Source: Microbacterium sp. SL75 (GTDB lineage: Bacteria > Actinomycetota > Actinomycetes > Actinomycetales > Microbacteriaceae). Taken from it: DNA of 64,000 bases. The DNA lies in NCBI RefSeq assembly GCF_026625865.1, contig NZ_CP113067.1, positions 2,976,001-3,040,000 of the forward strand. Reading direction: 5' to 3'. Shown here piece after piece: positions 16,294 through 26,117 of this stretch. Within the stretch, counting starts at the first letter, position 1, and each line of letters opens with the position of its first letter. The notes below the pieces were generated by a model. The model worked only from the letters and a program-made list of their open reading frames with translations, was not told where the DNA came from and searched no databases. The translations under genes were made by a program, and so were the position numbers.

Positions 16294-17132
16294 CCGCCGT
16301 CGTCGCGGGGCGGCACCGCACTCGACCCGGTGCCGTCGTCGCGCTGTCGCTGGCCGGAGTCGTGCTCGCCGTCATCGCTCTCGCCGCCGTCGCCCCGGGC
16401 CTGTTGGCGACCCACGATCCCCTGCTCACCGACGTGCGCGCGGCCCTGCAGCCGCCGAGTGCCGCGCACTGGTTCGGCACCGATCAGAGCGGCCGCGACG
16501 TGTACTCGCGCGTCGTGTTCGGCGCCGGCCGGTCGGTGGGCATCGGCCTGCTCGCCACGGGCCTCGCCCTGGTCGTCGGCGTGGTCGTGGGCTCGCTGTC
16601 GGCCGTCGCGCCGCGATGGGCGGACGCCGCGGCGATGCGCGTCGTCGACGTGCTGCTGGCCTTCCCCGAGTTCCTCGTCGCGCTCCTCGTCGTGGCGGTG
16701 CTGGGGCCGGGGCCGGCGAACATCGCCGTGGCCGTGACGATCGCGGCCGTGCCGGTGTACGTGCGTCTCGCGCGTGCGCAGACGCGCTCGCTCGCCGCCG
16801 CCGAGCACGTCGAAGCGGCGCGCATCATCGGCGTGCCGGCCGTCGTCGTGCACGGACGGCACGTCCTGCCCGGGGTGCTGGGCGCGGTGAGCGTGCTGGC
16901 GACCATCGGCGTCGGCACGAGCATCCTCGCCGCGGCGGGCCTCAGCTTCTTGGGCCTCGGCCCGACCGAGCCCACTCCCGAGTGGGGTCTCATGCTCTCG
17001 GCGGGACGCAATCTGCTCCTGCAAGCGCCGTGGGTGGCCGTGTTCCCGGGGCTCGCGATCACCGCGACCGTCGTGAGTGTCAGCGTCGTCGGGCGCATCC
17101 TGCGCGCGCGTTCCGAGGAGCGGGGCGCATGA
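16290..17132 (+). CDS. ABC transporter permease, DppC-type
   Basis: 280 residues. Six membrane segments are suggested, with the HWFGTDQSGRDVYSRVVFGAGRSVGIGL signature of DppC/OppC and the EAA loop AAEHVEAARIIG. It is the second half of the pore. The ATG overlaps the previous stop, and the following ATPase starts the same way, so all four genes are translated as one operon. Confidence 0.95.
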   Translation: MTAVVAGRHRTRPGAVVALSLAGVVLAVIALAAVAPGLLATHDPLLTDVRAALQPPSAAHWFGTDQSGRDVYSRVVFGAGRSVGIGLLATGLALVVGVVVGSLSAVAPRWADAAAMRVVDVLLAFPEFLVALLVVAVLGPGPANIAVAVTIAAVPVYVRLARAQTRSLAAAEHVEAARIIGVPAVVVHGRHVLPGVLGAVSVLATIGVGTSILAAAGLSFLGLGPTEPTPEWGLMLSAGRNLLLQAPWVAVFPGLAITATVVSVSVVGRILRARSEERGA

Positions 17133-18676
17133 GCGGGGTGCGGGTGCGCGGCTTGCGTATCGACGGCCCCGAGGGGGCGATCGTGCGCGGTCTCGACCTC
17201 GACGTCGCGCCGGGGGAGTGCGTGGCGATCGTGGGCGAGTCGGGTGCGGGCAAATCGCTCAGCGCCCGGGCCCTGCTGGGGCTCGTGCCCGAGGGCCTGT
17301 CGTGGTCCACGGAGGCGCTCGAGATCGACGGGGCGTCGGCGCAATCCCTGACCGAACGCGACTGGCGTCGCCTGCGCGGCCGACGTATCGCGCTCGTCTC
17401 GCAGGACGCCCTCGTCTCTCTCGACCCGCTTCGCCGCGTCGGTGCCGAAGTCGCCGAGCCGATCCGTATCCACGAGCCCGCCGTGCGCGGGGGAGCCCTC
17501 GTCGGTCGAGTGCACGACAGTCTCCGGAGGGTGGCGCTCCCCGAACCCGAACGGCGAGCACGTCAGTATCCCCACGAACTCTCGGGCGGTCTGCGCCAGC
17601 GGGCGCTCATCGCCTCGGCCCTGTCGGCCACGCCCGCAGTCCTGGTGGCCGACGAGCCCACGACGGCTCTGGATGCCACGGTGCAGGCCCGCGTGCTCGC
17701 GCTGCTGCGACGCATCGCCGACGACGGCGTGGCGGTGGTGTTCATCAGCCACGACCTCGGCGCTGTCGCCCGCGTCGCCGACCGGGTCGTCGTGATGCAC
17801 GAGGGCCGCGTCGTCGAGACGGGGGTCACGGCCGAGGTGCTGGCATCCCCCCGCGATCCGGTGACGCGCGAGCTCGTCGCCGCCGTCTCGCACGAGCCGC
17901 TGGGTCGAGCCCCGCGCGCGGATGCCCCGATCTTCACCGCCGAGGGCATCACGAAGCGCTTCGGCGAGCGGGTCGCCGTCGACGACGTCTCTTTCGAGGT
18001 GCGCCGGGGCCGCACGCTGGCAGTGGTGGGGGAGTCGGGGTCGGGCAAGACGACCCTGGCGCGCCTGGCGGTCGGGGTGACCCGCGCCGATGCGGGACGC
18101 CTGCGTTTCGTCGAGCGCGACTGGACGCCCGGTGTCGCTCGCGGCGCCGATCGTCGCCGCGTGCAGCTGGTGCAGCAGAACCCCTGGGGGGCGCTCGATC
18201 CGCGCTGGAGCGTCGGTCGCACCCTCGCCGAGGCCGCGGCTGCGGGCGGGGTGCCCCGCGCGGCCCGCCGCTCAGCCGTCGCCGCCCTCCTCGACGAGGT
18301 CGGGCTCTCGCCCGCGTTCGCGCGCCGCCGGCCCGCTCAGCTCTCGGGCGGTCAGCGCCAGCGTGTCGCGATCGCGCGGGCGCTTGCGGTGTCTCCCGAC
18401 CTGCTCGTTCTGGACGAACCCGTGTCGGCGCTGGACGCCTCGGTGCGCGCGAAGATCCTCGAGCGTCTGCTCGACCTGCAACGTGAGCGCGACCTCGCGA
18501 TGATCTTCGTGACGCACGACCTCGACGTCGTGGCCGCGATCGCCGACGACGTGATCGTCATGAAGGACGGTCGGGTGGTCGATCAGGGAACGGTGTCGTG
18601 CGTGTTCGCCGCTCCCCGGCACCCGTTCACCCGAGAGCTGCTGGCCGCGGCGGGTCTGGGCACGCCCGCAGAGTGA
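17129..18676 (+). CDS. fused double ATPase of the peptide/nickel ABC importer
   Basis: 515 residues from ATG 17129, which overlaps the permease stop. Two complete ABC domains occur in one chain: the first with Walker A GESGAGKS (36-43) and signature LSGGLRQ (about 151); the second with Walker A GESGSGKT (301-308) and signature LSGGQRQ. It replaces the separate DppD and DppF proteins of E. coli. It drives uptake by ATP hydrolysis at the inner face of the membrane. Fused ATPases of this kind are common in actinobacterial peptide importers. Confidence 0.95.
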   Translation: MSGVRVRGLRIDGPEGAIVRGLDLDVAPGECVAIVGESGAGKSLSARALLGLVPEGLSWSTEALEIDGASAQSLTERDWRRLRGRRIALVSQDALVSLDPLRRVGAEVAEPIRIHEPAVRGGALVGRVHDSLRRVALPEPERRARQYPHELSGGLRQRALIASALSATPAVLVADEPTTALDATVQARVLALLRRIADDGVAVVFISHDLGAVARVADRVVVMHEGRVVETGVTAEVLASPRDPVTRELVAAVSHEPLGRAPRADAPIFTAEGITKRFGERVAVDDVSFEVRRGRTLAVVGESGSGKTTLARLAVGVTRADAGRLRFVERDWTPGVARGADRRRVQLVQQNPWGALDPRWSVGRTLAEAAAAGGVPRAARRSAVAALLDEVGLSPAFARRRPAQLSGGQRQRVAIARALAVSPDLLVLDEPVSALDASVRAKILERLLDLQRERDLAMIFVTHDLDVVAAIADDVIVMKDGRVVDQGTVSCVFAAPRHPFTRELLAAAGLGTPAE

Positions 18677-18702
18677 GCCTCGGGTCGTGCCCGGCCCCTC
18701 TG

Positions 18703-18770
18703 CTCGTCGAGTGTCCAAGTAACCCGGACGCGACCGACCTCGCATCCGGGTGTTCTGGACACTCGACGAG
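18703..18770. repeat. intergenic GAGTGTCC-type palindrome, copy 2
   Basis: Long inverted repeat: 5' arm CTCGTCGAGTGTCC (18703-18716) and the 3' arm GGACACTCGACGAG (18757-18770), with partly paired CCCGGACGCG and CGCATCCGGG inside. It lies 26 bases after the ABC ATPase stop and may also act as its terminator. Confidence 0.75.
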
Positions 18771-18794
18771 GCTGGGCGCGCGACAGCATGCCGA

Positions 18795-18845
18795 GTGTCC
18801 AGGACACGCCGCGACCGCTGCCGGCACGCGGCGTGTCTCGGACAC
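18795..18845. repeat. intergenic GAGTGTCC-type palindrome, copy 3
   Basis: Arms GTGTCCAGGACACGCCGCG and CGCGGCGTGTCTCGGACAC are inverted copies with two mismatches and a 13-base spacer. It sits directly upstream of the ileS T-box promoter region. Confidence 0.7.
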
Positions 18846-18896
18846 GGATCGCGTGCGCACGGCTCGCAGCGCACCGCGCCCGGCTCGCGTAGACTG

Positions 18897-19096
18897 GAGC
18901 CACACGCACCGATCCGGCCATCACCGGGGAGCTCGCGGAAGAAACGGGCGCAAGCCCCGAGTAGAACCGCGCGGGGCAGGCCCGTCACAGCCGCAGTGAG
19001 AGTGGCACCGGTCCCGAACGGGGGCGGCGCAACGCGGGGTGGTACCGCGGTCCGCACGGATCGTCCCCGCAGGTGGATTCCAACCTGCGGAGAGAC
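18897..19096 (+). promoter_or_regulatory. translational T-box riboswitch controlling ileS
   Basis: A TAGACT at 18890-18895 is a likely -10. An ultrashort stem I carries ATC at 18920-18922 as the isoleucine specifier. The T-box core GCGGGGTGGTACCGCGG (19034-19050) holds TGGT, which pairs with the tRNA acceptor end. CCGCAGGT (19067-19074) can pair with ACCTGCGG (19083-19090), which hides half of the ribosome site GCGGAGAG before ATG 19097. Alternatively GCGGGG (19034-19039) pairs with CCCCGC (19065-19070), freeing the ribosome site. Both helices cannot form together. Uncharged tRNA-Ile should therefore turn on translation, as in Mycobacterium and Nocardia ileS T-boxes. Confidence 0.92.
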
Positions 19097-22000
19097 ATGA
19101 CCTACCCACGCCCCTCATCCTTCGGCCCCGCCGCCGACGCTTCAGCCTCCGTCGTCCCCAGCCCCCGCTTTCCGGCGATCGAGAACGACACTCTCGCGTT
19201 CTGGAAGAGCGACGACACCTTCCGCGCCTCGATCGCGAACCGCGAGGGCGCCGAGGAGTGGGTGTTCTACGACGGCCCGCCCTTCGCCAACGGCCTGCCC
19301 CACTACGGGCACCTGCTCACCGGGTACGCGAAGGACGTCTTCCCGCGCTTCCAGACCATGCGCGGCAAGAAGGTCGACCGCGTGTTCGGCTGGGACACCC
19401 ACGGGCTGCCGGCTGAGCTCGAGGCCATGAAACAGCTCGGGATCACCGAGAAGGACGAGATCGAGGCGATGGGCGTCGCGACCTTCAACGCGAAGGCCCG
19501 CGAGTCGGTGCTCGAGTACACGCGCGAGTGGCAGGACTACGTCACGCGTCAGGCTCGTTGGGTGGACTTCGAGCGCGGCTACAAGACGCTCGACACCACC
19601 TACATGGAGAGCGTGCTGTGGGCGTTCAAGACGCTCCACGACAAGGGTCTCGCGTACGAGGGCTACCGCGTGCTGCCGTACTGCTGGCGCGACGAGACCC
19701 CTCTCTCCACGCACGAGCTGCGCATGGACGACGACGTCTACAAGATGCGCCAGGACCCCTCGGTCACCGTGACCTTCCCGCTCGTGGGCGCGAAGGCCGA
19801 GGCGCTCGGCCTCACCGGCGTGCGCGCGCTGGCGTGGACGACGACGCCGTGGACGCTGCCGACGAACCTCGCGCTGGCGGTGGGCCCCGGCATCCGGTAC
19901 GCCGTGATCGAGGGCGGACCCCACGGCGCCGCCGACGTGCACCGTGCTCCCGACGGCACGCCCGACGAAGCGATCGAAGCCGTCGCCCACCGCTACCTTC
20001 TGGCCGAGGACCTGTTGGCCGGCTACGCCAAGGACCTCGGCTACGAGAGCCCGGATGCCGCCCGCGAGGCCGTGCAGACCACGATCCTGGGTGCGGAGCT
20101 CGAGGGCGTGTCGTACGACCGCCTCTTCGACTACTACGCCGACGCCGAGACCTGGGGTACGCAGAACGCGTGGAAGATCCTCGTCGACGACTACGTCACC
20201 GTCTCGGACGGCACGGGCATCGTGCACCAGGCCCCCGCCTACGGCGAGGACGACAAGCGACTGGCGGATGCCGCGGGTCTTCCCACGATCATCTCGCTCG
20301 ACGACGGTGGCCGGTTCCTCTCCGCCGTCACCGACGTGGCGGGGGAGCTGTGGATGGAGGCCAACCGGCCCCTGATCCGCCTGCTGAAGCAGGACGGCCG
20401 GCTCCTGCGCGAGGCGTCGTACGAACACTCGTACCCGCACTGCTGGCGGTGCCGGAACCCTCTGATCTACAAGGCCGTGTCGAGCTGGTTCGTGCGCGTG
20501 ACCGACATCAAGGACGATCTGCTCGCGAACAACCAGCAGATCACCTGGGTGCCCGAGAACGTCAAGGAGGGCCAGTTCGGCAAGTGGCTCGAGGGCGCTC
20601 GCGACTGGTCGATCAGCCGCAACCGCTACTGGGGATCGCCGATCCCGGTGTGGAAGAGCGACGACGCGAACTATCCGCGCGTCGACGTGTACGGCTCGCT
20701 CGCCGAGATGGAGGCCGACTTCGGTCGCCTGCCGGTGAACGCCGACGGTGAGGTCGACCTGCACCGCCCCTACATCGACGACCTCACGCGCCCCAACCCC
20801 GACGACCCCACGGGGCGATCCACGATGCGCCGCATCGAGGACGTGCTCGACGTGTGGTTCGACTCCGGCTCGATGCCGTTCGCGCAGGTGCACTACCCGT
20901 TCGAGAACCACGAGTGGTTCGACGAGCACGCCCCCGCCGACTTCATCGTCGAGTACATCGGACAGACCCGCGGCTGGTTCTACGTCATGCACGTGCTGTC
21001 GACCGCGCTGTTCGACCGCCCGGCCTACACCGGCGTCTCGTGCCACGGGATCGTGCTCGGCAACGACGGGCAGAAGATGTCGAAGTCGCTGCGCAACTAC
21101 CCCGACGTTCGCGAGGTGTTCGACCGCGACGGCTCGGATGCCATGCGGTGGTTCCTCATGTCGAGCTCGGTGCTGCGCGGCGGCAACCTCGTCGTCACCG
21201 AGGAGGGCATCCGCTCGGGTGTGCGCGAGTTCCTGCTGCCGTTGTGGAACGCGTGGTACTTCTTCGCGACCTACGCCAACGCCTCAGGTCCGGAGGGATA
21301 CACCGCCGAGTGGCGGACCGACTCCACCGACGTGCTCGACCGGTACATCCTGGCGCTCACCGGCGATCTCGTCCGCGACGTCGCCGCCGACCTCGAGGGG
21401 CTCGACTCCACGACTGCGGCCGAGCGTCTGCGCGATTTCGTCGAGGTGCTGACCAACTGGTACATCCGCCGTTCGCGCGACCGCTTCTGGGTGGGCGTGA
21501 CCGACGACCCCACGAGCCGCGAGGCCTTCGACACGCTGTACACGGTGCTCGAGACCCTCACCCGCGTCGCCGCCCCGCTGCTGCCGCTCGTGACCGAGCG
21601 CGTCTGGCAGGGTCTGACCGGTGGACGCAGCGTGCACCTGACCGACTGGCCGGATGCCGCCGCGTTCCCCGCGTCCGCCGACATCCGCACCGTGATGGAC
21701 ACCGTGCGCGAAGTGTCGAGCGTGGCGAACGCCCTCCGCAAGCGCGAAGGCAAGCGCGTGCGTCTGCCGCTGCCGCGACTGACGGTCGTGACCCCGGATG
21801 CCGCGGGCCTCGCGCAGTTCGACGACATCCTCCGCGAGGAGCTCAACGTCAAGAGCGTCGAACAGGTGCCGCTGCAGGAGGGCACGGCCGCGGAGTACGG
21901 TGTCACGCACCGTCTCTCGGTGAACGCGCGCGCCGCGGGCCCCCGCCTCGGCAAGCAGGTGCAGCAGGCCATCAAGGCCGCCCGCGAGGGCGACTGGAGC

Positions 22001-22480
22001 GAGGTCGACGGACAGGTCGTCGCGGGGGGCATCGCGCTCGAGCCTTCCGAGTACGACCTCGTCGTCGAGACGGCGGGTCGGCCCGAGGGTGAAGCACTGG
22101 CCGTGCTGGCGAGCGGGGGATTCGTGCTCCTCGACACCGTCACCACCCCCGAGCTCGAGGCCGAGGGCCTGGCGCGCGACATGATCCGCGGCATCCAGGA
22201 CACGCGCAAGGCGGCCGGCTTCGACGTGAGCGACCGCATCGCCCTGACGCTCACGTTCGACGACGCCGGTGACGCAGCGGCCGTGGCCCAGGCGTTCGAT
22301 GTCGCGGGAGTGGCATCCGAGACCCTCGCCGAAGGCGTCGCGCTCGCCAGCCGCACCGAGCGGCTCATCGAGCGCGGGACCGTCGGCGAGCCGGAGTTCG
22401 AGAACGTCCTCGCCGCCAAGACCTACGCGAACGTCGGCGCCGTCACGGTGGCCGTCGCGCGGATCGGAGCCTCCGCATGA
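19097..22480 (+). CDS. ileS: isoleucine--tRNA ligase, IleRS2 type
   Basis: 1127 residues. The start is ATG 19097 after GCGGAGAG; an in-frame GTG at 19073 is inside the T-box regulatory hairpin and is rejected. HIGH motif His69-His72 (HYGH) within [20 protein letters not shown], and KMSKS Lys660-Ser664. This N-terminal signature is the eukaryote-like IleRS2 type, which tends to resist mupirocin. The editing domain CP1 sits between residues about 200 and 420, with [14 protein letters not shown] as its threonine-rich core. It charges tRNA-Ile and is controlled by that tRNA through the T-box. Confidence 0.98.
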   Translation: MTYPRPSSFGPAADASASVVPSPRFPAIENDTLAFWKSDDTFRASIANREGAEEWVFYDGPPFANGLPHYGHLLTGYAKDVFPRFQTMRGKKVDRVFGWDTHGLPAELEAMKQLGITEKDEIEAMGVATFNAKARESVLEYTREWQDYVTRQARWVDFERGYKTLDTTYMESVLWAFKTLHDKGLAYEGYRVLPYCWRDETPLSTHELRMDDDVYKMRQDPSVTVTFPLVGAKAEALGLTGVRALAWTTTPWTLPTNLALAVGPGIRYAVIEGGPHGAADVHRAPDGTPDEAIEAVAHRYLLAEDLLAGYAKDLGYESPDAAREAVQTTILGAELEGVSYDRLFDYYADAETWGTQNAWKILVDDYVTVSDGTGIVHQAPAYGEDDKRLADAAGLPTIISLDDGGRFLSAVTDVAGELWMEANRPLIRLLKQDGRLLREASYEHSYPHCWRCRNPLIYKAVSSWFVRVTDIKDDLLANNQQITWVPENVKEGQFGKWLEGARDWSISRNRYWGSPIPVWKSDDANYPRVDVYGSLAEMEADFGRLPVNADGEVDLHRPYIDDLTRPNPDDPTGRSTMRRIEDVLDVWFDSGSMPFAQVHYPFENHEWFDEHAPADFIVEYIGQTRGWFYVMHVLSTALFDRPAYTGVSCHGIVLGNDGQKMSKSLRNYPDVREVFDRDGSDAMRWFLMSSSVLRGGNLVVTEEGIRSGVREFLLPLWNAWYFFATYANASGPEGYTAEWRTDSTDVLDRYILALTGDLVRDVAADLEGLDSTTAAERLRDFVEVLTNWYIRRSRDRFWVGVTDDPTSREAFDTLYTVLETLTRVAAPLLPLVTERVWQGLTGGRSVHLTDWPDAAAFPASADIRTVMDTVREVSSVANALRKREGKRVRLPLPRLTVVTPDAAGLAQFDDILREELNVKSVEQVPLQEGTAAEYGVTHRLSVNARAAGPRLGKQVQQAIKAAREGDWSEVDGQVVAGGIALEPSEYDLVVETAGRPEGEALAVLASGGFVLLDTVTTPELEAEGLARDMIRGIQDTRKAAGFDVSDRIALTLTFDDAGDAAAVAQAFDVAGVASETLAEGVALASRTERLIERGTVGEPEFENVLAAKTYANVGAVTVAVARIGASA

Positions 22481-23829
22481 GCGACCGCACCAGGGCCGAC
22501 GCCGTCTACAGCGCGCTGCTCGAACGGCAGGGCGAGCAGTGGGTGCAGCCGCGCGTCGAGCGCACGCGCCGCGTGCTCGAACTGCTCGCCGACCCGCAGC
22601 GCACGTACCGCGTCATCCACGTCACCGGCACCAACGGCAAGACCTCGACCAGCCGCATGATCGAGAGCCTGCTGCGGTCGATGGGTCTTCGCACGGGGTT
22701 GTTCACGAGCCCGCACCTCGAGCGCTTCACCGAGCGGATCCTCATCGACGGCGAGCCCGTGGGCGATGCCGCGATCGCCGACGCCTGGGACGAGATCCAG
22801 CCGTTCGTCGACATGGTGGATGCCGAGCTGGCCGCGGCCGGTGACGCGCCGCTGACCTTCTTCGAGTTGCTGACCGTTCTCGCGTTCGTCGCGTGCGCAG
22901 ATGCGCCGATCGATGTCCTCGTGCTCGAAGTCGGTATGGGCGGGGAGTGGGATTCCACCAACACGGCCGACGGAGACGTGGCGGTGTTCGCGCCCATCGA
23001 CATCGACCACACCGATCGGCTCGGCTCGACCATCGCCGAGATCGCCACCGTCAAGGCCGGCATCATCAAGCCCGGCGCCGCCGTGGTCTCGGCGGAGCAG
23101 CCCGACGAGGCCCTGCGAGTCATCCGCGCCCGCGCGGAGAAGGAAGGCGCGACGGTCGCCGTGGCGGGCGACGGCTTCGCCCTCGAGGCGCAGACGCTCG
23201 CGGTGGGCGGTCAGCAGCTGACGATCCGCGGCGTGGCCGGAACCTACTCCGAGGTCTACCTCCCGCTGTACGGTGCGCACCAGGGGGCGAACGCTGCCCT
23301 CGCGGTGGCGGCCGTCGAGTCGCTGATCGGCGGCGGCACCCAGCCTCTGGCGGCCGAGGTGATCGCCGACGGCCTCGGCAACGCCACCTCGCCCGGTCGC
23401 CTGCAGCTCATCGGCACCGCGCCCACCGTGTTCGTCGACGCCGCGCACAACCCGCACGGTGCTCGCGCCCTGGTCGCCGCTCTCGACGAGTCGTTCGACA
23501 TCGACGAGTGGGGCGCCGTGGTCGGCATCCTGGACGGGAAGGATGCCGCGGGCATCGTGTCGGCGCTCACCCCCGGCGTCGCGCGCGTGTTCGCCACCGC
23601 GCCCGACAGTGACCGCGCGACCGACCCGGACGTGATCGCCGACGTCGCCGAGTCGGCCGACCTGCCGGTCACCGTGCACCCCACCCTCGAAGACGCCGCC
23701 GATGCCGCCCGCTCGTGGGCTGCCAAGTCGGATCGTCGGGCCGTCGTGATCGCCGGCTCCGTCGTGCTCGCCGGTGAAGCCCTGCGCCTCTCCGAACTCG
23801 AGGACTGGAAGGCCGGGTGGCAGGGATGA
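22477..23829 (+). CDS. folC: dihydrofolate synthase / folylpolyglutamate synthase
   Basis: 450 residues. The Mur-ligase-like P-loop is [14 protein letters not shown] (about residues 48-61). [19 protein letters not shown] and the C-terminal [14 protein letters not shown] also match FolC. It adds glutamate to dihydropteroate and to folates, in the same pathway as pabB at 41.6 kb. The ATG overlaps the ileS stop (ATGA). In mycobacteria folC follows valS; here ileS has that place. Confidence 0.95.
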   Translation: MSDRTRADAVYSALLERQGEQWVQPRVERTRRVLELLADPQRTYRVIHVTGTNGKTSTSRMIESLLRSMGLRTGLFTSPHLERFTERILIDGEPVGDAAIADAWDEIQPFVDMVDAELAAAGDAPLTFFELLTVLAFVACADAPIDVLVLEVGMGGEWDSTNTADGDVAVFAPIDIDHTDRLGSTIAEIATVKAGIIKPGAAVVSAEQPDEALRVIRARAEKEGATVAVAGDGFALEAQTLAVGGQQLTIRGVAGTYSEVYLPLYGAHQGANAALAVAAVESLIGGGTQPLAAEVIADGLGNATSPGRLQLIGTAPTVFVDAAHNPHGARALVAALDESFDIDEWGAVVGILDGKDAAGIVSALTPGVARVFATAPDSDRATDPDVIADVAESADLPVTVHPTLEDAADAARSWAAKSDRRAVVIAGSVVLAGEALRLSELEDWKAGWQG

Positions 23830-24248
23830 GCCCCCGCGGAGCCCGCGCCCCGCGCACGCCGCGCCCCCGTCGTCAGCGCGGAGCCCAAGAGTCGCTGGGC
23901 GCCGTCGTGCTCGGCTTCGAGTCGATCATCGTCTTCCTCGGCGGCCTCGTGGTCTACGGCCTCAAGGTGCTGCCCTTCGGCATCGAACCCTGGTGGGGGA
24001 TCGTCGGCGGCGTCGTCCTGGCCGTCGCGATGGTCGCCGTGTCGGGATCGCTCCGCCACCGGTGGGCGCTGTTCGCGGGATGGGGACTCCAGGTGGTGCT
24101 GTTGCTCGGCGGCTTCCTCGTTCCGGCCCTCGCCGTCGTGGCTCTCATTTTCGGCGGCATGTGGGCGTATGCGACCATCAAGGGAGCAGCGCTCGATCGG
24201 CAGAACGCCCGACGCGCCGCTTCCCCCGACCTCTCGAACGGAGAATGA
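23826..24248 (+). CDS. DUF4233 small membrane protein
   Basis: 140 residues from the ATG overlapping the folC stop. About four membrane helices (SIIVFLGGLVVYGLKVLPF, WGIVGGVVLAVAMVAV, LFAGWGLQVVLLLGGFLV, LAVVALIFGGMWAYATI) follow a basic N-terminus. This family, DUF4233, sits between folC and ndk across Actinobacteria; its job is unknown. Translational coupling links it to folC. Confidence 0.9.
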   Translation: MSPRGARAPRTPRPRRQRGAQESLGAVVLGFESIIVFLGGLVVYGLKVLPFGIEPWWGIVGGVVLAVAMVAVSGSLRHRWALFAGWGLQVVLLLGGFLVPALAVVALIFGGMWAYATIKGAALDRQNARRAASPDLSNGE

Positions 24249-24251
24249 CCC

Positions 24252-24668
24252 ATGGCTACCGAAGAGACCCTCGTCCTCGTCAAGCCCGACGGCGTCGCTC
24301 GCGGCCTGACCGGCGCGATCCTCGCCCGCATCGAGGCGAAGGGCTACGCCCTCGTCGACATCCGCCTCGTCGAGCCCGACCGTGAGACCCTCGCTCAGCA
24401 TTACGCCGAGCACGAGGGAAAGCCGTTCTACGAGCCGCTGCTCGAGTTCATGATGTCCGGCCCGTCGGTCGCCATCCGCCTCGCCGGAAACCGCGTCATC
24501 GAGGGCTTCCGCTCGCTCGCCGGAACGACCGACCCGACCACCGCCGCCCCCGGCACCATCCGCGGCGACTTCGGTCGAGACTGGGGCCTCAAGGTGCAGC
24601 AGAACCTCGTCCACGGGTCCGACAGCGTCGAGTCCGCCGAGCGCGAGCTCGCGATCTGGTTCGCCTGA
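24252..24668 (+). CDS. ndk: nucleoside diphosphate kinase
   Basis: 138 residues, the usual bacterial size. The phosphorylated histidine is His121 in NLVHGSDS, and the nucleotide-binding residues lie in RLAGNRVIEGFRSLAGTTDP. Ndk equilibrates nucleoside triphosphates with ATP. It lies three bases after DUF4233, so it is part of the ileS-folC run. A hairpin follows. Confidence 0.98.
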   Translation: MATEETLVLVKPDGVARGLTGAILARIEAKGYALVDIRLVEPDRETLAQHYAEHEGKPFYEPLLEFMMSGPSVAIRLAGNRVIEGFRSLAGTTDPTTAAPGTIRGDFGRDWGLKVQQNLVHGSDSVESAERELAIWFA

Positions 24669-24682
24669 TCCCGGATGCCGTA

Positions 24683-24713
24683 AAGGCCGCCGCCCCGAGA
24701 GGGTGGCGGCCTT
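24683..24713 (+). terminator. terminator after ndk
   Basis: The stem AAGGCCGCC / GGCGGCCTT with an inner CCC-GGG pairing ends in CTTCGTCGTT. It closes the ileS-folC-ndk transcript. The 24714-24910 stretch after it has no gene; it includes GGCTGAGCCTGTCGAAACG, a sequence that looks like a dispersed actinobacterial repeat. Confidence 0.75.
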
Positions 24714-24910
24714 CGTCGTTCGGCGTCGAGGCGGCTGAGCCTGTCGAAACGCCCGGCCCTGATTCTCATCCGCACACGGGCGAGCCGGGGGAGCCTGTCA
24801 GGGTCTTCTGCGCTTTGGAGCGCTGCACCCGCCCCGTGATTCGCGCAACCTCAGCGGCATCCAGGTCTATCTGGCGGAGGTTCTGCGAATCTCGGAGGAT
24901 CTGCGTCGGC

Positions 24911-25507
24911 TCAGAGCTGCGAGAGCACGTCCAGGCGCACCTGCGCCAGCACCGCGACGACGGCGAACGCGACGATCGTCATGAGCGGCACCCACGCCAT
25001 GAGCCTGTCGGCGAACTCTTGCACGCGCGGGCGCGGGATGCCCCCCTCGCGCAGCACGTGCAGCGTGACGACGAAGAACGACGGGATCACCACGGACCAC
25101 GTCACCATGCACCACGGGCACAGCGTCGCCAGCACGAAGAGGCTCTGCCCGATGAGCCAGATCACGAAGCACAGGGCGAAGACGAAGCCGAGCCAGAACA
25201 GGGCCCAGAACCACCGCGCGAAGCGCGCGCCAGCCAGTAGCGCCATACCGACCACGATGGGTGCGATCCACGCAGCGAGTCCGATGATCGGGTTAGGAAA
25301 GCCGAAGACGCTGCCCTGGGCCGACTGCAGATTCGTCGAGCACTGGACCAGCACACTGAAGTCACAGGATGCCGCGGCCCCCGGGTTCATGAGCTGGTGG
25401 AAGCGTTCCATGGTGAGCGAGAACGCCGCCCACCACCCCACGATCCCGGCGAAGATCAGCCAGATCGCGACCACGACCGGACGACGGGGGGTGACGGTTT
25501 CGCTCAT
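24911..25507 (-). CDS. vitamin K epoxide reductase (VKOR) family protein
   Basis: 198 residues with four or five membrane helices. The redox cysteines are Cys48 and Cys56 in a loop and the active CPWC at 130-133, as in bacterial VKOR. These proteins reoxidise a DsbA-type thioredoxin and pass electrons to menaquinone, supporting disulfide formation outside the membrane. No fused thioredoxin domain is present, so a separate partner is needed. The ATG at 25507 has GAGAG about ten bases ahead. Confidence 0.94.
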   Translation of the reverse strand: MSETVTPRRPVVVAIWLIFAGIVGWWAAFSLTMERFHQLMNPGAAASCDFSVLVQCSTNLQSAQGSVFGFPNPIIGLAAWIAPIVVGMALLAGARFARWFWALFWLGFVFALCFVIWLIGQSLFVLATLCPWCMVTWSVVIPSFFVVTLHVLREGGIPRPRVQEFADRLMAWVPLMTIVAFAVVAVLAQVRLDVLSQL

Positions 25508-25530
25508 GCGGCGATTCTCTCATCGCGCCG

Positions 25531-25656
25531 CTATGCGGTCGCCTCGAACAGGTTCACTCGTGTGTTGTGAAGACGCTGTGCGAGGCGTCTTGCCAGTGCG
25601 GCCTGTTTTTTCCGTACGCCACCGTCGATCTCGACGAGTTGATCTGCTGCGGTCAT
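25531..25656 (-). CDS. 41-residue ORF overlapping the lipoprotein stop
   Basis: Reads ATG at 25656 (ATGA overlap with the gene before it) to TAG at 25531. The peptide is basic (VRKKQAALARRLAQRLHN) and helical. Its DNA includes a run of six T and is poorer in GC than the neighbours. Coupling by overlap supports translation; with only 41 residues it may be chance. Confidence 0.4.
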   Translation of the reverse strand: MTAADQLVEIDGGVRKKQAALARRLAQRLHNTRVNLFEATA

Positions 25657-26117
25657 CGTCCCGCCCCCTCGGAGATCGTCCTCGCCTCATCCATGGTGAT
25701 GCTCGTGCCGTCGTAACTGGGCGCTGCGCCCAGACGGGTGAGCGCCGACTTCACGTCGATCTTCTGGTTGTCGCTGTCCCGGAAGGCCACATCGAGAGAC
25801 CTCATGTTCAGAACGCGCCCGTCGAATGCGACTCTGATCACGTCGCGCACGAAGTCCGGCGATGCCTTCGTCTTCTCGGCGGCCGGGAGGTCGACGGTTT
25901 CACCGACCGTCAGCGTCTCGGTGAACCCGTCCAGGCTGACGTCGGCGTAGGCGTCGGAGATCCCGAGACTGGCCGCTTTCAGCGCGGCGGGGATGTCGGT
26001 CTTGTACGAATCGTCGTGAGACGGCAGTTGGCTGCACCCGGCCGCAAGGCTGGCGGCCAACGCAAGGCCAACGACCGCAGCGATCCGCCCCCGACGCGTC
26101 GTGCCGTCAGCCCCAAT
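25653..26117 (-). CDS. putative lipoprotein, start codon uncertain
   Basis: A clear lipoprotein signal peptide (RRGRIAAVVGLALAASLAAGC) precedes a mature region of about 125 residues with a repeated-strand look (ALKAASLGISDAYADVSLDGF..., VDLPAAEKTKASPDFVRDVIRVAFDGRVLNMRSLDV). No ATG, GTG or TTG lies in frame between the signal and the preceding in-frame stop far upstream; the nearest candidate is ATT at 26117, used here. The real start may be a rare codon, a frameshift from the ORF at 26299, or a sequencing error. Lower GC than neighbours suggests transfer. The family is unknown. Confidence 0.55.
   Translation of the reverse strand: MGADGTTRRGRIAAVVGLALAASLAAGCSQLPSHDDSYKTDIPAALKAASLGISDAYADVSLDGFTETLTVGETVDLPAAEKTKASPDFVRDVIRVAFDGRVLNMRSLDVAFRDSDNQKIDVKSALTRLGAAPSYDGTSITMDEARTISEGAGR

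Noticed and set aside
17129..18676. Frameshift or gene fusion error in the double ABC ATPase
   Set aside because: Both domains are complete and joined in one frame; fused ATPases are a known form.
19073..19096. GTG start for ileS at 19073
   Set aside because: It falls inside the T-box sequestrator loop; ATG 19097 has the ribosome site that the T-box controls.
24723..24760. GGCTGAGCCTGTCGAAACG as a mobile repeat
   Set aside because: Only one full copy is in the window, so a repeat family cannot be shown from this sequence alone.
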